A stretch of DNA of 64,000 nt, from NCBI GenBank assembly GCA_019096155.1, contig JAHCVI010000001.1:5952001-6016000 (forward strand), in the 5' to 3' direction. How positions within the stretch are numbered: the stretch's first letter is position 1; every line of letters starts with the position of its first letter. Shown here piece by piece: positions 43,597 through 55,724 of this stretch. The notes under the pieces are model-generated. The model was not told where the DNA came from, ran no database searches, and was given only the letters and a program-made list of their open reading frames with translations. Position numbers and translations under genes: made by a program. Source of the stretch: Staphylotrichum longicolle (taxonomy: Eukaryota > Ascomycota > Sordariomycetes > Sordariales > Chaetomiaceae).

Positions 43597-45832
43597 GGCG
43601 GCGGTCACACGAAAGGCGGCGGCTCCGATTCCGGCCGGCTCTCCAGCGCTGCTGTGTGTAGCCGAGCCGTAGCGATTTTGGTCGGTATCTGCTTGCTGCG
43701 TTGCCGATTAAAGGCGAGTGGGCCAGTGGGCGGACTTCCGACAAGTCGCTCGAAGGCCGCCTCGAAAGTCGGTATGCGAACCCTGCGCAAGTCAAGCAGC
43801 TACGGCCGTGACGGCGTGCGTTCGAGTGCCTCCAGCGAACCTGAGAGTCTGGACCACAGGAGAGTTAACCTTATCGTCTCCCGGCGAGGGCAACGGCGCA
43901 CCGTGTAACGGCTCCGGGAGAACAAGACTGCGGGGTATGTGGTGGCTGCAGTTGGAGACCCGGATTCCCGGTTGCTGGTGGAGGTGTTTGCGGCACCGAT
44001 AGCTCGAGCGTCGGCGACGAGTCGAGTGCGTACAGCGTCATTGTTCCGCCGTCGGTCCCAGTCACTGCGTTGATGCCATAACAGCTCGGCCGGCAGGCAA
44101 ATGCGGCGGTGTGGTGCGAGGTGTGGTGCAACGGCCAGGGAGAATCAACGACGATCGGCAAGCAGGAAAAGACCGCAGGGGCGGGTACAAGAGGAGGCCG
44201 AAGAGATGGATCGGGGTCCCAAATAACCTTTCCTCCTCTGGTGATAGACACCAAATGAATCTGCCCGCCGGACCGAACGTCTCATGTGTTTCGTCGCGCC
44301 TCGTCCACCGCCTGTACCTTGTCGCACCCAATGTATTTGTATCGAGCCCGATATTTTTCGTCGCTCTTCGTTGGGCACAACTCCTCCGCGTCTCCGGGAC
44401 ACTCGTGGCGTTGAGAGGGAGCTCAACTCGTCGTTCGAGATAGGTGCTTGGGGGTGGTGGGTTGGGTTAATCAACTATACCGCCTTTCCCCACGCGGGAA
44501 GGACATCAGGTGACAGCGAACAGTGAACCACACCGGTTTTGGCTTGCGCCAAACGGAAATCCAGTCGGCGCAATTTTGCACCCCCAAAATATTGTCCGCT
44601 TCGGTCTCGACAGGGACTTGTTGGTCGAAATAACAAATAAAAAAAGAGAGCGAAGATCGCGCAACAGACGTCGGGGTGCCTGAACGTCTCGGGCACAGAG
44701 CGCGCGTGCAAACTTTGGGCTTTCCGAAATAAAATGGCAAGGAACGGCGAATGGTAACGTTGAGTCAAGGTATCGTCAGTCAGTCTGACGGACGGCGTGC
44801 AACCAGCAGCAGCGATCGAAGAAGTTGAGTTTCCTGTGTGCTGCGGATTGGCATGCACCCCTCTGGGAGAGTCAGGACGCCACCAGACAGGCGACGCACT
44901 GCTATTGGGCGGCACACTGACCGACAGGGAAGGAGCTTTGACATTTGACAGGGGTCGGCGTCGAGGTGAGACGGTGAGGTGAGACAGAAACACCTGCCAT
45001 CTGGACATGGAGTTCCGTGGCCTGAGAAAGATTGAACCTTCCTCAGTACCTAACACAGTCCCAATCATGGCGATGGTCAATTTCCGGAGGTCTCGGGTGA
45101 CGCAGATTGGCTCTGGATGCAGCTGCAGCCTTTTTTACCTGCAGCGGTCTGCCGAGCTGCGGCCATCAGGCCTCTCAAAGTGGCCTGCCACAACCCTCAA
45201 ACGGCCCCCAACCTGCGATGCCCCGCCGTCGTGGTACTGTTGTGCTCTGTCCGCACTCCCGTTTGCTTGATAAGGTTTGTGGTGGTCGCAACGGCATACC
45301 TGAAGTAATGAGAGCAGTCTGTGTGGGCCAGCCGGTGGTAGCTGCATCTCTGGCTTGAGACGGGATTGCTCCCACATCCTCGATCGGCCCGCGACAACAC
45401 AAAGCATCTTCGGTCGGGTGCACAGTGCGCCGCGATTCCAGACCCGTCAGCCGATTCAGTTAATCTCTGTTCTTTTGTAGGGCTAACCAGGTCTGTCCGT
45501 GCCATCCATTTGTGGCGTCGGTAGACGAGGGTGGACTCACATAATACCCAGAGAACAAAACACCTCCTTCCGGACAGAAGAATGCGGACACCAAACTTAG
45601 TCATAATAGATCATGACATCTCTATCCCTCCCATATTCACAACGCCCAAGGTCTCGAAAAACCAGGGGGGCTTGGTCATTCGTAGCCATTATCTATTCCT
45701 TCTCTTTTTTCCCCTCCTCTTCCTCTTGTTTTTCTGATCTTTCTAGTTCTTTCTTCTCTCTAACTTCTATTCTCTCGTTCTTTTAGAATAAGAGGGACAA
45801 AGTGACGCCTTCAACCCCATTCGAGTGTCTAA

Positions 45833-45964
45833 CCTTTTTTTCCTCTTTTTTTCTCTTCTTTCTTTCTTTTCTTTCTTTTCTTTCTTTTTTCCTTTTTCTT
45901 TTTTCTTTCTCTTTTTTTTTTTTTTTCTTTCTCTTTTTTTTCTTTTCTTTTCTTTTTCTTTTTT
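45833..45964 (+). repeat. 132-nt uninterrupted polypyrimidine tract
   Basis: Every base from 45833 to 45964 is C or T, with CTTTT/CTTTCTTT units and a 16-T run. A second, less pure C/T region lies at about 45700-45780. It lies some 610 bases upstream of the esterase ATG. Confidence 0.95.
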
Positions 45965-46502
45965 GGTCAGAGCGCAACACCCAACTCACTGCGAGCAACG
46001 TCTTGCACCTTCATGTTCAATTTCTCCGTCAGACCAAGTAACCCAAGTCTCCGTCAACTCAATGTCTTTTGCAAGTGTCAAAAGACAGCTCAACTGCGGC
46101 GGCTGAACAGTTGGACAATGGGGGCCGGAACTGCCCCTTCCGAGCACCAGGGGAACGGCCGACATGCATCCGACCCGGCAGAGAAGTGCCTTTCGGATCG
46201 CTTCACATCTTGCATGCAGCTCCCGCCCTTCGGCTTCGATTCAACGGCTTCTCCCCTCGTCGTCTGTCTTCCCATCTCGCCAGAATCTGAAAGCATCCCT
46301 GCCCTTCCCGTTAGCATCTTCCGAGTAGCCCTCCAGTCGGTCGAGAGGAGAAGAACAACCGGGGAAACGCATCGTTTACCCCCTATAATGAAGCGGCCTG
46401 AGTTGACGGCAGGCTCATTATCCCGTCTTTCCGTCTCAATTCCCCCATCTTCCAGGACTCAATTGTATGGTGGGACACAGCTGCTATGCAGAAGATGGCG
46501 CA

Positions 46503-46508
46503 TATAAG
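46503..46508 (+). promoter_or_regulatory. TATA box of esterase gene
   Basis: TATAAG within GCGCATATAAGTATC, 71 bases before the ATG. With the short leader this is a plausible core promoter. Confidence 0.45.
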
Positions 46509-46573
46509 TATCATCTACACGCGGGGTTTGTTCCATGAGGAGAGAGGCACCTGTCTCAAGAGCCAGCTGAACC

Positions 46574-48220
46574 ATGTGGTCTCTAAGAAATGTGGCCGTC
46601 TTCGGCCTCACTTTACTCTCCCAGGCCTCTGCTACAATCCTTCAGAACGGCCAAGTGAGGCCTACCAACTTCCCCGACACGCGCATAGACCCGTCAGCCT
46701 TCTCCTTCAAAACCTACCCGGCTGACGCTACCGAGATCTCATACAAGGGACGTTGGGACTCCAAGCATGTCTCTTGGTGGTCGTAAGTCTACTCCTAAAG
46801 TTCTGAAAGGCACAGAAGCCTGATACGTCCCAGTGCCCCAGGCATCAAGTTTGCCTACACCGGGAAGACGGTGGCTATTTCCTTTGGCAACCTGACCAGC
46901 GATAGCGTTCTCGTCGGTTACCGCATCGGAGGACTCGACTGGATGTTCACCAACATCACAGCAGGCGCCACCCATCTCCTCGTGAGCCCAGAGACACCGG
47001 GCTCCGACTTGGCTGGACCCATCAACCCCTGGACCTTCGAGATGCGAGTAACTAACTGGGCCTTTGGAATACAACTAAACGCTGTCCATGTCGCTGCGGG
47101 TGAAAAGCTGATCAAGCTTCCCGACTTTGGCCGCCGAATTGAGGTCATTGGTGACAGCCTCGCCTCCGGCATGTACACGTCGTATGAAGGCTTGTCAAGC
47201 TGGCCTAGTATGTCCCTCCAAAGCTTCGTCAGGACCTAGACGGGAAGCTGACATAGTCATAAGCGGCCTCGGAGCTGGCCTCGGCGACACAGAGTTCTCG
47301 GTAACTGCGTACCCGGGAATCTGTGTGGCTGACCAAGACTGTTGGGGCAATCCTCGGGGGCAAGTCCATCAGTGGTTCTACACCTCTGACACCAGCTACC
47401 GTGCTTCGGTGATTTATGGCGGTGAGTTGATGTTGGAAGAATTCCCTTTTGGGCACTTCCAAAGAAGTCTAGTTGACTCAAACCGGTGTAGAGAAGCCGG
47501 AGCCCTGGGACTTTAGCAAGCGCCCGGCCGCCGACATTGTTGTCATCAACATCGGCACGAACGACAATAACAAAGCCAACAACGTCTCAACCACCGCGTA
47601 CATCGATGCCTTGACCAAGCTTATTCAGGGCGTCCACGGAAAGTGGCCAAAGGCCCAAGTCGTTGTCATGGTGAGTCTCGACATGCCTGACACTTTGAGC
47701 ATCCCATATTGAGCTGACGCTCCTCTCACCTAGTCACTTTGGCTCGGCTTCTACCAGTCAGGCAACACGTATCTTCCCAACGCGCCCGAGGGCTGGGTAA
47801 ACGAGATCTACCAAATGGTCAAGTGGTAAAGAACCTGTATCCCCTCCAACAAGCACCTCGACTCACACGAACCCACACAGGTTCAACTCGGACGACTACC
47901 TCCGCAACCCGGTCATCTACGACGGCGTCACCAAGAAGACGTCCAGGACAGGCCGCAAGGCAAAGCCCTTTGTTCACCACTTCAACACGAGCGGCATCTT
48001 GCAGCACAATGACATTGGCCCGCAGTGGCACCCCACAGACGTCGGTGCCATCAAGGTGGCCAGCCATCTCCAGCAGTTCATCCGGATGAAGTTTGACTGG
48101 GAGTTTTACGCTACGGGGCCTGAGTGAGTCTTGTGTGTGATTACACAGCGAAATCGGAAACTGACGGCTTATAGGGTCTTTCACGAGACGCTGTACTGGA
48201 ACGATGAGTCGGGATATTGA
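46574..48220 (+). CDS. secreted GDSL/SGNH-family esterase, CE2-like
   Basis: Probable extracellular carbohydrate (acetyl) esterase. Seven exons join in phase: 46574-46782, 46834-47207, 47257-47421, 47492-47670, 47734-47825, 47881-48123, 48175-48220; 435 residues. The signal peptide is MWSLRNVAVFGLTLLSQASA. A beta-rich N-terminal domain (ISYKGRWDS, WWSAPGIKFAYTGKTVAISF) precedes the SGNH domain, as in CE2 enzymes. Catalytic blocks: RRIEVIGDSLASGM (Ser178), a Gly block ISGLGAGLGDTEFSV, VVINIGTNDNN (Asn273) and GPQWHPTDVGAIKVASHL (His390). The Asp usually three residues before the His is absent (Pro), consistent with the Ser-His dyad known in some CE2 members. Potential N-glycosylation at NLT, NIT and NVS. 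The polysaccharide substrate is not determinable. Confidence 0.87.
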
Positions 48221-51200
48221 AGAGCTCCTTGGATGGGGCTACAAAAGCGTGAACCTTCCATAACTTCTGTGATGTGAGACTTGTCTCCTTCCAGAAGAAT
48301 GAGCGAGACAACGCAGAATTTTCTGGTGGCTCTACGACACCTGTACATGGTCCGCGCTGTATTGTTCCCTCTCTGAGTCCAATCCGAAGGAGACGGAACT
48401 CGAGAGCAGAACCGCGAAACCCGTGCTTGTCCTCCTTCCCTTTGACGTTCCCGGGCCCAACGGCCTCAGTCTCCGCGTGACAGCAAATGACCCAACACAC
48501 TCACAGGCCCCTTCGTCTTCACCCAGGAATATGTTTGCGAATGTTTTACCCCGGCATCAGCGACCCCCATCCAGCGCGGCTCAGCGGCTCAGGGCCCCCG
48601 TCCACGTGGCCCAACTCCCATCATGATCCATCACGGTCGAGACCGAGGGTCGGGGGACGCCCAGATCGTTGGAACCCCGTTCTTGAGCCTCGCGGGCGAG
48701 ACCACAATAGAGTTTAAGACATCCATAATAGAGTTTCGATCTCAGGTGGAGCGCTTTTGCAAGTCTAGAACGTCTCCCAGACCTGCTGCCAGATGTTGCG
48801 GAGGGTGTGCGCGTCGAGACAGCCCTCCTTCAAGCATGTCCCCTCGGTTCAGGCCACAGCTGAAGTTGCCCAGCCATGGATTGTACGTCGCCTTCTACCT
48901 TGGGTAACTTGTTCGTGCTCAAGAACAATGTTCTCTTTTGCTAGCGGCGCGCGCCCGGCGAGAATGTTCCGCCGCCGAACAAAACGTGCGCAAACATTTG
49001 GATCCGGGGGCTGAACTGCTTGGCCGTGAGCATTACCCCATCACCAGTCTGCCGGGCTGGCCAGACCGGGTCTTTGAAACTCCACTGTCCTCGCTGGTGG
49101 CTTGGACTCCCTTCCCCCCAAGCGGTCATGCTTAAACCTCTTCCAGCGAGCGACTCCAAGCCGACGGTGACCGCTCGGTCTCTCCTGAGCTGAAGAATTG
49201 GTATCAAGCATTTCCCGGGTTGGCATCTCAGCCCGCCCCTGCTGACCATTCCTCTATTAGTAGTATGATATTAGAGGGGCACTACCTAGTGGGAGTTGAA
49301 ACAATGATCTTCTTTCTTTTTTCTCCGAGGGAGATTTCTCACTGCTGGCGGGGATGGAGAAAGAGCCCAGGGCGGAGTCCCCCCCTGTCCCATTACGGGC
49401 TGGCGGCTGGAGGCTGAATTCAGTGCTCCATCTTCCTTTTTTTGCGTGAAAGATTTTGGGCCCATCCAGATCCGTGGGAGGGGAGATCGGCGGGATCGGA
49501 ACTTCAGGAACAGGACCAAGCTTTTTGTTGAGGGGGCTTCCTTCCCATGGGGGCGGCGAGGCCGGGTGGGTGCCCATCATTAAGAGGGGATACTGCCTGT
49601 AGGGAGTGGAAGGGATGTCCGAAAGGGCCTTTTAGGGTAGACGCTGGTGTTCATAATGGCTGGTGGGAGCAGGGGAATCCAGGGCCATCTGGATCGGAAA
49701 CATCGGGGGTGGATGGTGGGTGATGGGTGATCTTCCTCGCCCACGTGTCCACGCCCCCCGACTCGCTCGTGGTGTGTGTTTATGGGCAGGAGTCAGGGGG
49801 GAGGTGGCAGCGATGTGGTGAGAAGTACACAGTACATGCGGAGCGGCACAGGAAGACAACATGGATGGATAGAGGAAGGGCTTCTCATGGATTCCAGGAA
49901 CCTCCTGGGCTCAGGTGGTGATCATCATTTGGGATTCCGGCGGTTGGTTCCTTTTCGGATGGGACAGAGTCGATGAATGACGATTCTGCCCCTGGCGAGG
50001 TCAAAGAGCCGAAGGGCGCTGGGGGAAGGACCTTGGACGAAGCTAAAATGATCCGCCTGCGCTAGACTGGCGCCGTGATTTTCGTTGCCCACGGAGCCGC
50101 TAGCAAGGGGTCGGTAGGGAAAGGGGCAGTTCTGTTCTGTCGATACATGGATGGATAACGGGGAGAGCCTTGGGATGAGTCGGACGCCGCCGGGCAACAT
50201 GTTGATCGTTCACCGCCCCTTGCCAGGAGGCGAAGGGCAGGGCTCTTGTCCACAACCTGGAGGAAAGACAGGCAGGGGATGGCGGTCTTGAGCGTAGAGA
50301 CATGACGAGGCCGCGAGGAGAACCTTGTAAGATAATCCAGGAACTGCCGGAACCGCGGCGGTGATCATGGTCTTGGTCATTGCCACAGGTCAGGGGCAAA
50401 GGGGGAGGCCGGGCTCGAGGTGGGCGATGGTTCTGCTCACCGTTCAGCGAGGACGCCACACAAACGCCGCTTGAAAGGATGCTTTACTTGCCTCCATGAT
50501 GTATACATTGACATCGCTCGATGTGTTTGCCCCGTAGCTTAGTCTACAGGACAGTCACTGGGAGAAGACACCTTACCGCTGGAGTCATGTGCAGACAAAG
50601 TCGCCGTCAACCGACAGATACACCGCCCCTAATGAATCCGATGATGGTACCCAGTCTTCACTGACGTATGTCAAGTTCCTTGGCAGCGTAGGATGCTCCA
50701 ACAAATCTACTGTGTAGTCTGTCGAGGCTGTCGTCGCCCCTGAGTGGGATCAGGAGACATCGGGGGCGCGATCTCGTGATCTGACTCGCAGGGGGCAACG
50801 GCATTTTGCCTCTCAGGGACGTAATATTACAGTTTGCGACTTACGGTCGCTCTCGCAATGCATGAAGGCCCCTTTGATATACCAAATTACGATTCCTGCG
50901 TGGTGCTGAGCGAGGCGCGGGCCAGTTTTGACTTAGCCAAGGCCTGGGCTCTCGAGCTCCCCGCTGCGCCACCTGATTACCCAAGACACTCTTTCTAGAG
51001 GACAACACGGAAAGAAAATGCCATGGAGGCCACTTTGGCCATTGGGAAACCGCAAGAGACACGGCCGGGCTTGGCTGTTCGCCTTGTGGCGGTGTTTGAG
51101 GGTTTGTCCCAGGCTTAGGGTTAGCATCGTCCAGCCTCAGCTTACCCCTGTTGTTTACCCAGCCCCTTACCTCGGCAGCCCGCGGACCCGCGTGTCAAGT

Positions 51201-54200
51201 TTGACGCGGCGTGTCTGAAACATCAACCCTGTCGCACAACCTGCCCCCCAAAAGTCGACCCGGCCAAGTCTCTCCGGTCTTCACCGCTTGCTCTCTTTTT
51301 GAGCAGCGGTACAAGGCTGTTGACCAGCCTCGTGTGCAGAGAGCTTCCCGACGAAGAATGACGAATGGCCGTCGGATCCGAGCAGTCCCCATCGCGTCGG
51401 CGATGTGAAAGATGGTGCGACTCCATTCCTGTGGGCTCCTCGGGCGCTAGGGGAGCCTGCCCGACGCCGGCGCCATCCTCCGTCACATTCATTTCATTTT
51501 CGTACGTTTTTCAGCCATATCACACGCGGCAGATGTGATCCTGTGCGCGTCTCTGATCCCGCGTTCCGCGGTGTTCCCCTGAAGACAGTGATCATCAGGG
51601 TCTTGCGCCCGTTGCCTTGGCAAGGTCCCGTTCGGATCCCGGGGAGGAAAGCTGCAGGTCTCAGACCTGCATGAGAGACGAGATTGATCATGGTGCAAGG
51701 GCCCTTTGGCGGCTCGTGAGGCAGAGGACTCTGGCACCAACCACGCTCTCCCCGGCCGCTGACTCGCGAGTTCGGCGATTGGGACTCTTGGTATTCACAA
51801 GCGGCCAGCTTGGGGTCGTGGTCGTGATTTAGCGAGAGACCCGGGAACATGGGTGCGGTAGCGGGCGGTGCGTGCCCAACTTAGCGCCATGATCTCCACG
51901 GGCCTTTGGACGCCACGGGAGCGCCATCGTTTCAGCCATGAGATGATTTCTAAGAGGCGTTCAGAAGCGGCTGATCGCGAGGGTGATCTTCCGGGGAAGC
52001 GTGCAAGAGATGCAGATCCTGGATTGGCGGGTTCTTCAGCTTGAACTCGATTGCATCCGCATCCGCATCCGAAGAGGCCGCCAGAGTGATGCTGCTGTCC
52101 ACAGTACAGGTATGTGATCAAGAATCAGGGGCAATGGTCCTGAATAATCACAGACTCGGCGGGACTGCGAGCCTCGGGAAGTCGGAGTTATGGGCGGGGC
52201 TCCGCTGGTGTAGTTGTGGACTCAGCAAATATGCGAGTGCGAACGGGGGCAGATCCGGTGGCAGATCCGGTGCATATATCGACGGCAGTTGCTCTGGCTG
52301 AGCCTGGTATGGGACGAGATGGGATGGGATGAGGATGAGATGGCATGGACGGGACGGCACATGTGTCTGCCTCGTGTCGTCCATGCTTGCCCGTGCAGCT
52401 GTGTGCAGCTGTGTGCTGCCGAAGAGCAGCGGGAGAAAATGTGCCGACTGCGACGGGATGCCAAATCTGTCATTCGTGGCGATCGGTGAAACAATAGATC
52501 TGGCGCATTGGGCAATGGCGTCGCTGTGGCGCCGTGGGGGAAATGGCATTGCTGCCCGGTCGGTGCAGGTTTGCTGAATTTCCCACGCTGCCACGGCGAC
52601 TTTGCCATGTGTGCAGGTGCCCATGTGCGCATGCTGCACCCTGCCGCCAGGGCCATGGAAGAAAAGCAGCCTCTCAACGCACTTCAGGAGCGCATCACTG
52701 AGGTGCTGCCTCGGAAGCCACAGCCGCCACAAAAATATATGCACAACCATGATGCGCTCCAGAGCGGCAATCGCAAGTGGCATGCTCCCATTGTGGCGCC
52801 AAACAAGGTCAGCGAGGACGTCGCGAGGCGGTGCTCGTTTTGTCATCATTTCCCGAATCCCGGGACTGTGGTCTCGAATCGGCGGACCGCTCCAACTCCC
52901 ACGAGCCATCAGCGATGATCCCGGCCAAACATGTGGGTGTGGCACGCGCTCCATGACGTCCCACCCGCCGATTCCAGCGCCCCAACGACGGATTCCGCCG
53001 TTCCACGTGAAGCCACGCACGAAAGACTTTCCCTTTCGGCCACAAGCCGATTTCTTGATTTGCCAACATCACGCTACTGCTCGACGAGTCGAGGTGTGCC
53101 TGTCGGAACTAGGTCCGTCCACCATGACATCAGCCACAACGCACACAAGCCCTGCTGTCTCGAGAGATGGATCGGGGAATGGAGACATGACGGGATATGA
53201 TTTGCCCATGCCCATGTGGATGCCATGGAGAGCATGGACTCGGCATGGCATCCAATCCAATCCGAGAGCCTGGAAGCTTGCTTCTTTTCCCGAACGAACA
53301 ACGCGTGGCTTGCCTGCTTGCTTGCTCGCACCCTTTTTTCTCCAACCCCACGCCGCTCGCGCGCAGCGACAGCGCTGATCGCTGATCGACCTGCAGCCCG
53401 CAGCCTTCCAGCCCTCCCAGCCCCCCAATTCGCAATTCCCCTGCTTCCCTCCCTCGCCGGTCCCCATCGAGGAAGAGATGCATCTCCCCTCTCTGCCCCC
53501 CTTGCAGCAGGACCCTGACCCAACTGCAAACGCCCGATCGACGGTGATTGACGAGAGGGGCCAAGATCGGCAGCACAAGATGCAGAATTGGGATAACCAG
53601 CCGAGACGAACGTCAGAGAACCCGAACACGGGAGAGGGACACCATCGGGCGGGGGCCACTAGGAAACCAGGCTAACGCGACGCCAGAAGCGCGCTAGAAA
53701 CTTTGAAGAGGAAATGGCTGGGCTGACGAAAAGCAGCCCAGAAGGTGGTGAGGGCACAGAAGCCCCAATTCGTTCGTTGCTCAGGTTTCCCTGGTTGGTG
53801 CTTCGAAACTGACTGTGTGGAAAACCCCGCAGATGATGCGCGCCCGCGAAGTGCGCCCAGCATTTTCTGCAGATTGCCAGCGAGATGGAAGGGGTTTGTT
53901 TGACATTCCCCTCGACCCACCACAGCGGACATTGGGATGGTTTTTGGCAGCATCGCGCGCAGATCGCTGTGCGCGTGTCGTCACCACTCCTTTAGTTTTC
54001 GTCCCTTCGTCCCGTCCTTGGCTGCAACCTGGTGGTTTGTGCCTCTCTGGAAAACGGTTTGCAAAACCTGAGATGGGAAAATTCCCATTCTCAGAAACAA
54101 GGCATTTTCGCGGCACCCCGTGAGGCGTCGAAGAGAAAACGCCACGGCTCGGTCCCCCCCTGCGGCCCGCTGTGAATCATAGATTCACAATCCATCCAAC

Positions 54201-55724
54201 AGACCTAGATGTTTTGTTTTTATTTTTCGTTGGGTTGGCTTTGTTTTTCTACCCTCAACTCAGCTGTCTAATTTTGCTCACGTTTCCGTGGAAACCCGTC
54301 GCTTCTTCCATGCTCCATTCAGGAAGCACCTGGAAGTCTCCACCCGACTCCGGGCAAGCCCCGGCTGATCTGCGATTATCCCTGCATCGTGGGGTATCCC
54401 GCCAGGGGGTCCGTTTCGGCCGGCGGCGGCGGGCCAACTTTGAAGTTCCCTCAAGTCCCCAGCGCTGGGACCCCGAAATGGCGGTCTGGCTGCAAGGAAG
54501 GGGGGGAATAATACGGTAGTTGCTGCTGATGTGGCTGTGTGAAATAGGGTGATAGTGATGTGCAAGATCGGGAGTCCTTTTTGGAGGGGGGATCGGGATG
54601 TCGAAATGTCGGATTTCGGTATCGGTTAGGCTTGCGACTTTCGGATGAAGGTTGCTGTGGTGTTTTTGTGGCCAGGAGAAGCCGGGTTGTTCTGGTCGCC
54701 CCCGTCCATGCTTTTCGCAAGTGCCGGGCCCAGCGATTTGGGGCACCCTTCGAAAGCCCGGGCCATTTTCGATGACTCTCAGCATAATGGGAACAATGGG
54801 ATTCATATTCCCCGCCAAACGGCGATGAGGCGACACTGTCATGTTGGAAGTCGGGGGGTGTGTGCCATGGCTGTCCTCAACCACAGTCTGCGTAGAACAC
54901 ATGGCACTTTCAGCTGAGTAGGAACGAAACACTGCTCTTTGGACAATCTTTCTGCCATTTCATTCCCGGCCCGTCTTGCTCGGGCTGTCTGTCTTGCGCC
55001 GCAATCCCCTCAGCGCCACCACTCCAAGGTCTTCCCAGGTTATACAAGTCGGCCCACGCAAGCCGATGACGCCCACCCTCCAAAGATCTATACACATTAC
55101 GTTACTCCGCCGTCGGAGAACGTTAGTCGGATACATCGTGTCAGACAAAAAAAGCGTTGACAAAGGAAAGCCAAATCCCGGCAACACACCAACAGAGAAA
55201 TATAACGCCCACGTAAATGCTTCCGTGCTCAGACCAGACCAGACCAGACCAAAACCCCCGACCATAAACACCCGGGTCATCGCCCGTCCGCTGCGCCGAT
55301 TTGGGGAAACGTGGTTATCCCCTTGAAGCACTCCCACATGCCGAAAACCACACCCTCCCCCCCTTCGCCACCGTACCCATATAGCCCAGAACACCCGCAG
55401 TGAGAAATCACACGCCCTCCCCGTTTTTTGGTCCCCAATTGCGCCAAGCTGTGCAAGCTCATGGTTCATCCTTGAACTCCGCTTCCGATATGATGAATCG
55501 CCCCGAAGGAAAAAAGAGAAGAAGATTAGAAACTAAAAATACCGGTTGTTGTCTGTCGTGGGTCGCGTTGTCCTGTACCGCCAGGGTACGGAATTGCTGA
55601 GGGACGTCTAAAAGCGTGGTGTGGGTGGGTGGTGGGAGGAGATTGTGTCGGGTCGGGTGTGGTTGTCGAAAAAAAAAAATACAACACGGTTCATTGCTTG
55701 AACTGGTCCGTGAGCTCGCTTCTC
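48221..55724. other. 7.5 kb gene-poor region downstream of C2H2 regulator
   Basis: No open frame in this stretch shows a recognisable domain, signal peptide, or spliceable continuation. Frames of up to 290 codons (52148-53020, -) overlap others on both strands and look like chance in GC-rich DNA. Short repeats occur: GACCA units at 55231, an ATGGGATGGG-rich part near 52315-52345, and an imperfect direct repeat at 49271/49580. Not obviously AT-rich or RIP-like. May contain long 3' UTR or non-coding transcripts. Confidence 0.45.
55231..55250. repeat. (AGACC)4 microsatellite
   Basis: Four perfect AGACC units, about 480 bases past the C2H2 regulator's stop codon. Confidence 0.85.

Larger units (their letters stand above)
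43597..46573. other. 3 kb divergent intergenic region
   Basis: Between CNL1 and the esterase. Includes the pure pyrimidine tract and the esterase TATA box, listed separately. The open frames here (for example 43871-44254 and 44475-45080, minus) have no domain and look random. Confidence 0.4.

Noticed and set aside
43871..44254. 127-codon minus-strand frame upstream of CNL1
   Set aside because: No domain, lies in a promoter region and is not protein-like in composition.
45783..45998. Minus-strand frame made almost only of Lys, Glu and Arg
   Set aside because: It is a direct product of the polypyrimidine tract and not a gene.
52148..53020. 290-codon minus-strand frame in the gene-poor region
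   Set aside because: Overlaps several other frames on both strands and has low-complexity His/Met/Pro content without a domain.
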